Of a DNA stretch of 64,000 nucleotides, positions 57,025 through 64,000 are shown piece after piece. Numbering within the stretch: position 1 is the stretch's first letter; every line of letters begins with the position of its first letter. Under the pieces are notes generated by a model. It was not told the DNA's origin, did no database searches, and saw nothing but the letters and a program-made list of their open reading frames with translations. The position numbers and the translations under genes are program-made. The stretch covers positions 28,018 through 92,017 of the forward strand of contig JBKBLE010000006.1 in the NCBI GenBank assembly GCA_046296655.1. Direction: 5' to 3'. Source of the DNA: Cloacibacterium sp046296655 (GTDB lineage Bacteria > Bacteroidota > Bacteroidia > Flavobacteriales > Weeksellaceae).

Positions 57025-59148
57025 TTATCCCAAAAACTTCTCTAAAATCTCCACCGCAGATTTCGGTAAATTCGTTCCAGGCCCGAAGATAAAATCTGCA
57101 CCATTTTGGTATAAGAAATCATAATCTTGTTGCGGAATTACACCACCTACTACAATTGTGATATCATCTGCACCTAGTTTTTTCAGTTCTTCTACCACTT
57201 GCGGAACCAATGTTTTATGGCCTGCCGCTAAAGAAGAAACGCCCAAAATATGAATATCATTTTCTACGGCTTGTTTTGCCACTTCTTCTGGCGTTTGGAA
57301 AAGCGGAGCCACATCTACATCAAATCCCATATCTGCAAAGGCAGTTGCTACTACTTTTGCACCTCTGTCATGACCATCTTGTCCCATTTTCGCGACCATA
57401 ATTCTCGGTCTACGACCTTCTTGGTCTTCAAATTTTTGAGTAAGCGCCACCGCTTTTTCAAAATATTCATTTTTATTAGCATTCATAGCATATACACCTG
57501 AAATGGTTTTGATATTGGCTTTATATCTTCCGAAATTACTTTCTAAAGCATCTGAAATTTCACCAAGAGTTACTCTTCTTCTCGCAGCTTCTATACTTAG
57601 TGCCAAAAGATTTTTATCTCTGTTTTTAGCCGCTTCACGAATTTCTGTTAAAATTTCTTCTACTTTTTCTGCGTTTCGTTCTGCTTTTATTTTTTCTAAT
57701 CTTTCGATTTGTTTTCTTCGAACTTCTGTATTGTCAATGTCTAGAATTTCAAATTCTGGCTGCTTTTGTTTGGTTTTAAAAGAATTTACACCGATGATAA
57801 ATTCTTCACCACTATCAATTTTCGCTTGTTTTCTAGCTGCCGCTTCTTCTATTCTCATTTTCGGAATTCCCGCTTCTATCGCCTTCGTCATTCCGCCTTC
57901 TTGTTCTACTTCGTCTATATATTTCTGCGCTTCTTCAATCATTTGTTGAGTCAATGCTTCTACCAAATGACTTCCACCCATCGGATCGACAACATCACAA
58001 ATTCCTGATTCTTGCTGAAGAATAATCTGTGTATTTCTCGCAATTTTTGCAGAATAATCCGTTGGCAAAGCAATGGCTTCGTCTAAAGCATTCGTGTGAA
58101 GAGATTGTGTTCCACCTAAAGCGGAAGAAAGTGCTTCAATCGCAGTTCTGGTAATATTATTGAACGGTTCTTGCTCGGTTAAACTCCAACCAGATGTTTG
58201 CGAGTGTGTTCTTAGTGCTAAAGATTTTTGATTTTGAGGATTAAATTGCGTCAAAAGATTCGCCCAAATATAACGAGCGGCTCTCATTTTGGCAATTTCC
58301 AAAAAATGATTCATTCCAATTGCCCAGAAAAATGACAATCTCGGCGCGAAATCATCTACATTCATTCCCGCTTTTATCCCCGTTCTCACATATTCTAAAC
58401 CATCTGCAAGTGTATAAGCCATTTCCAAAACTGGAGTTGCTCCTGCTTCTTGCATGTGATAACCTGAGATAGAAATAGAATTGAATTTCGGGATATTTTG
58501 AGAAGTATATTCAAAAATATCAGCAATAATTTTCACAGAAGGTTCTGGTGGATAGATGTAAGTGTTTCTCACCATAAATTCTTTCAAAATATCATTTTGG
58601 ATAGTTCCCGAAAGTTGTTCCTGAGAAACGCCTTGTTCTTCTGCAGCGACTATATAAAATGCCAAAATCGGTAAAACTGCTCCATTCATGGTCATGGAAA
58701 CCGAAATTTGATCCAATGGAATTTCATTGAACAAAATCTTCATATCTTCCACAGAATCGATGGCAACTCCTGCTTTTCCTACATCTCCTACAACTCTAGG
58801 ATGGTCTGAATCATAACCTCTGTGCGTTGCCAAATCGAACGCCACAGAAAGTCCTTTTTGACCAGCTGCAAGATTTCTTCTGTAAAAAGCATTAGATTCT
58901 TCGGCGGTAGAAAAACCTGCATACTGACGAATCGTCCAAGGTTTTTGAACGTACATCGTAGAATATGGTCCTCTCAAATAAGGAGCAATTCCTGCGCTGT
59001 AACCTTTTGATTTTAAAGCTTCTGAATCTTCAGAAGTGTAAAAAGATTTTAGTTGAAGTCCATCTTTTTCAAAAGAATAGTTTTCTATATTAGAAGTAAA
59101 TCCAAAATTTTTAAAATCGGGATTTACGTTTTGAATTTTCGTTCTCAT
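57025..59148 (-). CDS. scpA: Methylmalonyl-CoA mutase (large-type subunit)
   Basis: 707 residues. The N-terminal TIM barrel starts KPWTIRQYAGFSTAEESNAF and shows GQKGLSVAFDLATHRGYDSDHPRV and LRTHSQTSGWSL. The C-terminal cobalamin domain has the DxHxxG motif (D591, H593, in KMGQDGHDRGAKVV) and a GVIPQQDYDFLY ending. It interconverts methylmalonyl-CoA and succinyl-CoA with adenosylcobalamin. No small subunit gene lies upstream, so it may act as a homodimer as E. coli Sbm does. MeaB is encoded far away at 19877. Confidence 0.95.
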   Translation of the reverse strand: MRTKIQNVNPDFKNFGFTSNIENYSFEKDGLQLKSFYTSEDSEALKSKGYSAGIAPYLRGPYSTMYVQKPWTIRQYAGFSTAEESNAFYRRNLAAGQKGLSVAFDLATHRGYDSDHPRVVGDVGKAGVAIDSVEDMKILFNEIPLDQISVSMTMNGAVLPILAFYIVAAEEQGVSQEQLSGTIQNDILKEFMVRNTYIYPPEPSVKIIADIFEYTSQNIPKFNSISISGYHMQEAGATPVLEMAYTLADGLEYVRTGIKAGMNVDDFAPRLSFFWAIGMNHFLEIAKMRAARYIWANLLTQFNPQNQKSLALRTHSQTSGWSLTEQEPFNNITRTAIEALSSALGGTQSLHTNALDEAIALPTDYSAKIARNTQIILQQESGICDVVDPMGGSHLVEALTQQMIEEAQKYIDEVEQEGGMTKAIEAGIPKMRIEEAAARKQAKIDSGEEFIIGVNSFKTKQKQPEFEILDIDNTEVRRKQIERLEKIKAERNAEKVEEILTEIREAAKNRDKNLLALSIEAARRRVTLGEISDALESNFGRYKANIKTISGVYAMNANKNEYFEKAVALTQKFEDQEGRRPRIMVAKMGQDGHDRGAKVVATAFADMGFDVDVAPLFQTPEEVAKQAVENDIHILGVSSLAAGHKTLVPQVVEELKKLGADDITIVVGGVIPQQDYDFLYQNGADFIFGPGTNLPKSAVEILEKFLG

Positions 59149-59565
59149 TTCATGAAATTTCGATGAGTAAATTTACGATATTTTTAATTTTAAAAAAAAG
59201 TGAAATTTTAGGCGATTTGGGCTCCTTGATATCAAAAATTGTGAAATTTAATTTTCAATAAACATATATAGATATTTTTACCGAATTTTTATTAATTTTA
59301 TTTAAAACTGACAATTATTTTCATTTTAATTAAATTTATTAACTTCTAATCAAAATAATTCCCTAACATTACTTATTCGGTCTATCGAAGTGCTATTTTT
59401 CTATTCAAAAAATCAAATGAAACCCTAATTTATATCATGATTAATCGTTGCTCTAGGGCAAAAAATCTTCCTAACTTTGCTTTGCTTTTTTAACCTATTG
59501 ATGACTAAAATTTCAAGGAAAATAAGCCCAAAATTACAATTAGAAACAAACAAAAAATTAACATT
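59149..59565. other. Divergent intergenic region, mutase / pflB
   Basis: 417 bases, very AT-rich, no gene. It holds a short palindrome TTGATATCAA at 59225-59234 and the pflB -7 box TAACTTTG at 59473-59480. No small subunit of the mutase is encoded here in any frame. Nothing else was recognised. Confidence 0.6.
59473..59480 (+). promoter_or_regulatory. TAnnTTTG -7 box, pflB
   Basis: TAACTTTG, with a TTG at 59447-59449 as a possible -33 element. The pflB ATG is 85 bases downstream. Confidence 0.5.
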
Positions 59566-61791
59566 ATGGAAGCAACTATTGGTTTTAAACCCGGAGTTTG
59601 GCAAAAGGAAATTAACGTAAGTGATTTTATTAGAAATAATTACACAGAATATACCGGAGACGAAAGCTTCTTAACTCCTGCTACTGAAGCAACCAAACAA
59701 CTTTGGGCAGAACTATCTGAAATGTTCAAAGTAGAGAGAGAAAAAGGAATTTATGATGCTGAAACTAAGAAACCATCTCAGATTGATGCTTATGGAGCTG
59801 GTTATATCAATAAAAATTTAGAAAAAATCGTAGGAATTCAAACTGATAAGCCTCTAAAAAGAGCTATTTTCCCAAATGGCGGAATTAGAATGGTAGAAGA
59901 CGGCTTAAAAGCTTATGGTTATAAATTAGACGAAGCAACGAAAGAAATTTATACTAAATATAGAGTTACCCATAATGAAGGTGTTTTCTCTGCTTACAAT
60001 TCACAGATTAGAAAAGCTAGAAATTCTGGAATCATAACTGGTTTACCAGACGCTTACGGAAGAGGTAGAATTATTGGGGATTACAGAAGAGTTCCTTTAT
60101 ATGGTGTGGACTTCTTAATTAAAGATCGTCAAGATTATTTCGAAAATATGGATTGTGATGGTATGAACGAAGAAATCGTGAGACTTCGTGAAGAAATCAC
60201 TATGCAAATCAACGCGTTGAAAGCACTTAAAAAAATGGCAGAATCTTATGGTTTTGACATTTCTAAACCTGCAACCAATGCTAAAGAAGCTATTCAATGG
60301 TTATATTTCGCTTATTTAGCAGCTACTAAAGACCAAAACGGTGCTGCAATGTCTATTGGTAGAGTTTCTACTTTCTTAGATATTTACATTGAAAGAGATA
60401 TTAAAAGAGGCGTTCTTACAGAAATTGAAGCTCAAGAATTGATTGACCATTTCGTAATGAAACTAAGAATCATCAGATTCTTGAGAACTCCAGAATACGA
60501 TTCACTTTTCTCTGGTGATCCAGTTTGGGTAACAGAATCAATTGGTGGTTTAAATAAAGACGGCGGTTCTTATGTAACCAAAAACTCTTTCAGATTATTA
60601 CACACTTTATACAATTTAGGACCATCTCCAGAACCAAACTTAACTGTTCTTTGGAGCGAAAAATTACCAGAAAACTGGAAAAAATATTGCGCTAAAGTTT
60701 CTATCGACACTTCATCTCTTCAATACGAAAATGATGATTTAATGAGAGAATACTTTAATGATGATTACGGAATCGCTTGTTGCGTTTCTCCGATGACTTT
60801 AGGAAAACAAATGCAATATTTCGGAGCGAGAGCTAATTTACCTAAAGCTTTATTATATGCCATTAATGGTGGTATTGATGAATTAACAAAAGTTCAAGTC
60901 ACTCCAGAAATGCCAAAAGTAGAAGGAGAATATCTAGATTTCGATGATGTTTGGAATAAGTTTGATAAAATGCTGGATTGGTTAGCAGAAACTTACATCC
61001 AAGCATTGAATGTTATTCACTACATGCACGATAAATATTCTTACGAAGCTTATGAAATGGCACTTCACGACGTAAATGTTATCAGAACTCAAGCTTGTGG
61101 AATTGCAGGAATCTCTATCGTTGCCGATTCTTTTGCAGCAATGAAATACGGAAAAGTAAGAGTAATAAGAGACGAAAACGGAATTGCAGTAGATTATGTA
61201 GTAGAAAAACCTTACGTTCCTTACGGAAATAACGATGATAATACTGATAAAATCGCAGCAGAAATTGTAGAAATTTTCATGAATAAAGTAAGAAAACAAA
61301 AAACTTACAGAAATGCAATTCCTACACAATCTGTTCTTACCATTACTTCTAACGTAGTTTACGGTAAAAAAACAGGAAATACACCAGACGGAAGAAGAGA
61401 AGGTGAACCTTACGGACCAGGAGCAAATCCTATGCACGGAAGAGATACAAAAGGTGCAGTAGCTTCACTCGCTTCTGTTGCTAAATTACCTTTCGAACAC
61501 GCTCAAGATGGTATTTCTTACACTTTTGCGATTACGCCTGAAACTTTAGGAAAAACGTTAGACGAAAAACAAGGAAATTTAGTTGGACTTTTAGACGGAT
61601 ATTTCAACCAAAAAGGTCACCACTTGAATGTAAATGTTTTCAATCGTTCATTGTTAGAAGATGCAATGCAACATCCAGAAAAATATCCTCAATTAACCAT
61701 TAGAGTTTCTGGTTACGCAGTGAATTTCATCAAGTTGACTAAAGAACAGCAATTAGATGTCATCAACAGAACCATCACAGAATGTTTCTAA
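59566..61791 (+). CDS. pflB: Pyruvate formate-lyase (formate C-acetyltransferase)
   Basis: 741 residues. Adjacent catalytic cysteines lie in GIACCVSPMTLGK and the glycyl radical is G716 in IRVSGYAVNFIKL, close to the C-terminus. The first half carries TGLPDAYGRGRIIGDYRR typical for the PflB type. It splits pyruvate and CoA to acetyl-CoA and formate without oxygen. With the activase pflA next to it and a high-affinity oxidase nearby, it points to a facultative or microaerobic life. The radical form is destroyed by oxygen. Confidence 0.96.
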   Translation: MEATIGFKPGVWQKEINVSDFIRNNYTEYTGDESFLTPATEATKQLWAELSEMFKVEREKGIYDAETKKPSQIDAYGAGYINKNLEKIVGIQTDKPLKRAIFPNGGIRMVEDGLKAYGYKLDEATKEIYTKYRVTHNEGVFSAYNSQIRKARNSGIITGLPDAYGRGRIIGDYRRVPLYGVDFLIKDRQDYFENMDCDGMNEEIVRLREEITMQINALKALKKMAESYGFDISKPATNAKEAIQWLYFAYLAATKDQNGAAMSIGRVSTFLDIYIERDIKRGVLTEIEAQELIDHFVMKLRIIRFLRTPEYDSLFSGDPVWVTESIGGLNKDGGSYVTKNSFRLLHTLYNLGPSPEPNLTVLWSEKLPENWKKYCAKVSIDTSSLQYENDDLMREYFNDDYGIACCVSPMTLGKQMQYFGARANLPKALLYAINGGIDELTKVQVTPEMPKVEGEYLDFDDVWNKFDKMLDWLAETYIQALNVIHYMHDKYSYEAYEMALHDVNVIRTQACGIAGISIVADSFAAMKYGKVRVIRDENGIAVDYVVEKPYVPYGNNDDNTDKIAAEIVEIFMNKVRKQKTYRNAIPTQSVLTITSNVVYGKKTGNTPDGRREGEPYGPGANPMHGRDTKGAVASLASVAKLPFEHAQDGISYTFAITPETLGKTLDEKQGNLVGLLDGYFNQKGHHLNVNVFNRSLLEDAMQHPEKYPQLTIRVSGYAVNFIKLTKEQQLDVINRTITECF

Positions 61792-61819
61792 TTTATATAT
61801 AACATCAATTATCTTGAAG

Positions 61820-61851
61820 AAGAGTTAAGAAATTTCTTAACTCTTTTTTTA
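61820..61851 (+). terminator. Terminator of pflB
   Basis: AAGAGTTAAGAAA and its complement form a 13-bp stem, followed by T7. Confidence 0.85.
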
Positions 61852-61858
61852 AGAATAT

Positions 61859-61936
61859 GCTTCGACTCCGCTCAGCATGACAATGCTGAAAATTTACAGT
61901 TTTTATTAAAGTTGTCACGCTGAGCGGAGCCGAAGC
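61859..61936. repeat. REP-like long inverted repeat
   Basis: Two 23-base arms: GCTTCGACTCCGCTCAGCAT-gac (61859-61881) and its near-complement (61914-61936) with two mismatches, around a 32-base loop. It is much richer in GC than its surroundings. Related CTTCGACTCCGCTCAGC sequences are, from memory, scattered through many Bacteroidota genomes. Confidence 0.75.
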
Positions 61937-61962
61937 GTTTTTTAATTAGAGTTATTAATCAT

Positions 61963-61970
61963 TATCTTTG
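61963..61970 (+). promoter_or_regulatory. TAnnTTTG -7 box, pflA
   Basis: TATCTTTG, 51 bases before the pflA ATG at 62022. pflA thus has its own promoter after the pflB terminator. Confidence 0.55.
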
Positions 61971-62021
61971 GTTTATAATTTAGATTCATAAAATCAAAAA
62001 CAAAAAGACAAAAGTATACTC

Positions 62022-62747
62022 ATGTCAAATCACGGATTTATCCATTCATACGAAACTTTCGGCACCAAAGACGGCCCAGGAATTAGATTTGTTTATTTTC
62101 TGCAAGGTTGTCATTTGCGTTGCCTCTATTGTCATAACGCTGATACTTGGAACAAAGGCGAAAAAACAAAAATGTCTGTAGACGAAGCCTTTCATGAAAT
62201 CGAAAAAGTAAAAGGTTTTATAAAATCTGGTGGCGTTACCGTTTCTGGTGGTGAACCTCTCATGCAAGCCAACTTTGTTCTGGAATTATTCAAAAAATGT
62301 AAAGAAAACGGCATTCACACTTGTGTAGATACCAATGGTTATTTGTTCAGTGAAGAAATCAAAAAAGTTTTAGAAATTACAGATTTGGTGCTTCTGGACA
62401 TTAAACACATAGACCCAGAAAAATATCTAAAATTAACGGAAGTAGAGCTAGAACCTACGCTTCAGTTTATGCAATATTTATCTGAAATCAATAAACCAAC
62501 TTGGCTAAGATACGTTTTGGTTCCTGATTATACAGACGATGCGGAAGATTTAGAAAATTGGGCGAAATATGTTTCTCTGTTCAAAAATGTAGAACGCGTA
62601 GATATTTTACCATTTCACCAAATGGGCGCCCACAAATGGAAAGAAATTGGCAGAGCCTATCCTCTTGAAAATTGCCGACCAGCCGACATGGAAGATGTAA
62701 AAAAAGCAGTGGAGATTTTTAGGAAATATGATTTGAAATTGCCTTAA
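62022..62747 (+). CDS. pflA: Pyruvate formate-lyase-activating enzyme
   Basis: 241 residues. The radical SAM cysteines are C30, C34 and C37 in LQGCHLRCLYCHNADTW; GGVTVSGGEPLMQ binds SAM. The initial FIHSYETFGTKDGPGIRFV is typical of PFL activases. It installs the glycyl radical on PflB at G716. The usual operon with pflB is interrupted here by a terminator, a REP-like repeat and a new promoter. The HEPN-like gene follows after ten bases on the same strand. Confidence 0.95.
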   Translation: MSNHGFIHSYETFGTKDGPGIRFVYFLQGCHLRCLYCHNADTWNKGEKTKMSVDEAFHEIEKVKGFIKSGGVTVSGGEPLMQANFVLELFKKCKENGIHTCVDTNGYLFSEEIKKVLEITDLVLLDIKHIDPEKYLKLTEVELEPTLQFMQYLSEINKPTWLRYVLVPDYTDDAEDLENWAKYVSLFKNVERVDILPFHQMGAHKWKEIGRAYPLENCRPADMEDVKKAVEIFRKYDLKLP

Positions 62748-62757
62748 TATAATTTAA

Positions 62758-63510
62758 ATGGATGAGTTTAAAAACCTTTTAGAGATAGTTAATAAAGGAA
62801 TTCCAGAATACGAATCGAGATTAAACACCATGAAAGAAATAAATAAATCTCATGGTTTAATTGTAGAAAATTTATATAAAAAACTTGGAATAGACCTTAA
62901 CAAAGATGTTGAAATGATTTTCAACACAAATAATCTTAAGATATTAATCACAATTTCCACATTAGATTTGTTAGTAAATACTAAAGGATTAATAACTTCA
63001 AAAAATGAATGGGAGAAAGTTTTTCATATTAAAAATACATTTTTAATTATATATGAAACAATAAATACATGCAACCAAATCAATAAAATTTACAAGGAAT
63101 ATAATGAACTCATTTTTGATGAAATAAAAGAAATAAGATCAATTCTAAAACCATTTTCAAGAAACGGAAGAATTGGGTTTATACGAAACAAAACTATTGG
63201 ACATATACATTTAGAAAAAAACTTTGAAATTTACTTCGACACCATTGATAGTTTTAATTTATCTGAAAGTTTAAGCTTAATTAATGATTTTATAAATGGG
63301 CTTAATAAAATTGATAGAATAATTGATAATATAATGCTAAAAATAAAAGAATTCCAAAATAATCAGAAAGAATTAACAATTAGCAAAAACAAAAAATTAA
63401 TTGATACAATAAAAAAAATCAATTCTTCAATTAAAGATAAAGAAATAATAAGCCAGTTAAATAATTTAATAGAAATACTAGAAAAAACAACTAATACTAA
63501 GTTATTCTAG
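62758..63510 (+). CDS. Orphan protein with HEPN-like RNx4H motif
   Basis: 250 residues, mostly predicted helical, no signal or membrane segment, low-complexity Asn/Lys/Ile content and A-rich codon use, unlike its neighbours. At 143-149 it reads R-N-K-T-I-G-H in GFIRNKTIGHIHLEK, the RNx4-6H signature of HEPN ribonuclease domains found in toxin and abortive-infection proteins. A long coiled stretch follows to the C-terminus. It follows pflA by ten bases, and an IS4-type transposase end lies 170 bases downstream. No recognisable partner antitoxin is next to it. The HEPN call is a motif-level inference. Confidence 0.5.
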   Translation: MDEFKNLLEIVNKGIPEYESRLNTMKEINKSHGLIVENLYKKLGIDLNKDVEMIFNTNNLKILITISTLDLLVNTKGLITSKNEWEKVFHIKNTFLIIYETINTCNQINKIYKEYNELIFDEIKEIRSILKPFSRNGRIGFIRNKTIGHIHLEKNFEIYFDTIDSFNLSESLSLINDFINGLNKIDRIIDNIMLKIKEFQNNQKELTISKNKKLIDTIKKINSSIKDKEIISQLNNLIEILEKTTNTKLF

Positions 63511-63679
63511 TTCTTATGTTATTTAATTTTTTCTATATTCTTTATCTTAATCAACTTTCTTAAACTTTAAAAATGTTTCTAACAGTAAAAAAATATTGTT
63601 TCAATACTGTCCTAAATAAAAAAACAGATATATTTTATGCACATATAGATAGGCTTTAAGCAGAATTTTCTATAGATTT
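63511..63679. other. Spacer before the second IS
   Basis: Short AT-rich stretch. It contains ACAGTA (63580s) with complement TACTGT about 20 bases later. It probably includes the outer end of the second IS; the exact boundary cannot be seen. Confidence 0.4.
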
Positions 63680-64000
63680 TCAAAAAAGAACCCCTTGATA
63701 ATAGTTTTTGGGGGTTTCAGGCGGTTGCTCAAAAGGTTTGTCGAGCCAATACTGGAGATTAATTTTCACAAAAATATTCAGTCGGATAAAAGCTACCAGA
63801 TTTGATAATTGCCAATTATATTTAGCGATGGATTTCAGGTATTTCAGAATGAGAATAGTGATAAGTGCCGTCCAGATTTGTATTTTAACTGCATTTTCAG
63901 ATGTTCCGATAAATGTTTTGATATGAAGCAATTGCTTGATGTCTCTGAAAAAAATCTCAATCTGCCACCTTTGTTTGTACAGTTCTGCAATGGTGGAAGC
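63680..64000 (-). CDS. IS4-family transposase, C-terminal part (cut by window end)
   Basis: 106 residues are visible; the gene continues beyond the window. The IS4 signature is present: Y-x2-R-x3-E-x6-K in YKQRWQIEIFFRDIKQ, preceded by ASTIAEL. It differs in sequence from the transposase at 55604, so it is a second IS. The rest of the frame is open to its stop without lesions. The left terminal repeat should lie in 63511-63680 but cannot be assigned without its partner. Confidence 0.88.
   Translation of the reverse strand, partial: ASTIAELYKQRWQIEIFFRDIKQLLHIKTFIGTSENAVKIQIWTALITILILKYLKSIAKYNWQLSNLVAFIRLNIFVKINLQYWLDKPFEQPPETPKNYYQGVLF

Noticed and set aside
59225..59234. TTGATATCAA upstream of pflB as an FNR site
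   Set aside because: FNR sites need a four-base spacer between TTGAT and ATCAA. Here there is none, and the distance to the promoter (about 240 bases) is too long.

Overview
The window looks like chromosomal DNA of a Bacteroidota species, most likely family Weeksellaceae (the Chryseobacterium/Cloacibacterium group). The support is: AT-rich DNA; repeated TAnnTTTG -7 promoter boxes just upstream of start codons; few Shine-Dalgarno sites; exosortase XrtF with its flavobacterial partner; a SusC/FecA-type TonB receptor; a ccoN-ccoO fusion; and single-haem CcoP. A pyruvate formate-lyase pair next to a cbb3 oxidase suggests a facultative or microaerobic lifestyle, which favours Cloacibacterium. That genus call is inference only.

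Layout. 1-12966: end of a GH3-like gene, an orphan antitoxin-like gene, two drug exporters (SMR, MFS), dnaB, rnhA, nadB-nadC, a TonB receptor, a small haem-like membrane protein, asd and a cation diffusion facilitator. 12963-18590: xrtF and its partner (minus strand), diverging from a peptidoglycan-sugar salvage set: an AmgK-like kinase, a stand-alone RapZ C-terminal domain protein and a MurU-like nucleotidyltransferase, followed by a LOG-family gene. Between kinase and RapZ gene lies a tandem repeat array whose units carry decayed copies of the RapZ gene start; one unit hosts a GxxExxY nuclease-like gene. 18739-22749: a decayed lipoprotein gene, a second orphan antitoxin-like gene, meaB and an M48 metallopeptidase. 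22815-33388 (minus): an mlaE-mlaF-outer membrane protein operon, a sugar transferase, queE, folD, pgi, a frameshifted DUF4349 gene and lon. 33719-44176 (plus): a PpiD-like chaperone, an MCE protein, a two-gene Fe-S oxidoreductase, a glycosyltransferase with a flippase, and serS.

44244-54659 holds a complete cbb3 cytochrome oxidase locus: ccoI, ccoS (59 codons with a GTG start), fused ccoNO, ccoQ, ccoP, ccoG, ccoH and a TauE/SafE-like protein. A cysteine-free Crp/Fnr regulator diverges from it. 54724-64000: panB, a complete IS4-family element whose ends form inward-facing terminators, a single-subunit-type methylmalonyl-CoA mutase (its chaperone MeaB lies about 37 kb away), pflB-pflA, a REP-like inverted repeat, an AT-rich orphan gene with a HEPN-like RNx4H motif, and the 3' end of a second IS4-family transposase cut by the window edge.

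Most of the window is ordinary housekeeping DNA. The parts that deserve a second look are the repeat array inside the AmgK/RapZ-C/MurU cassette, the HEPN-like orphan beside an IS, the two broken genes, the insulated IS, and the many promoters that predict leaderless or nearly leaderless mRNAs. No tRNA, rRNA or CRISPR array was seen.
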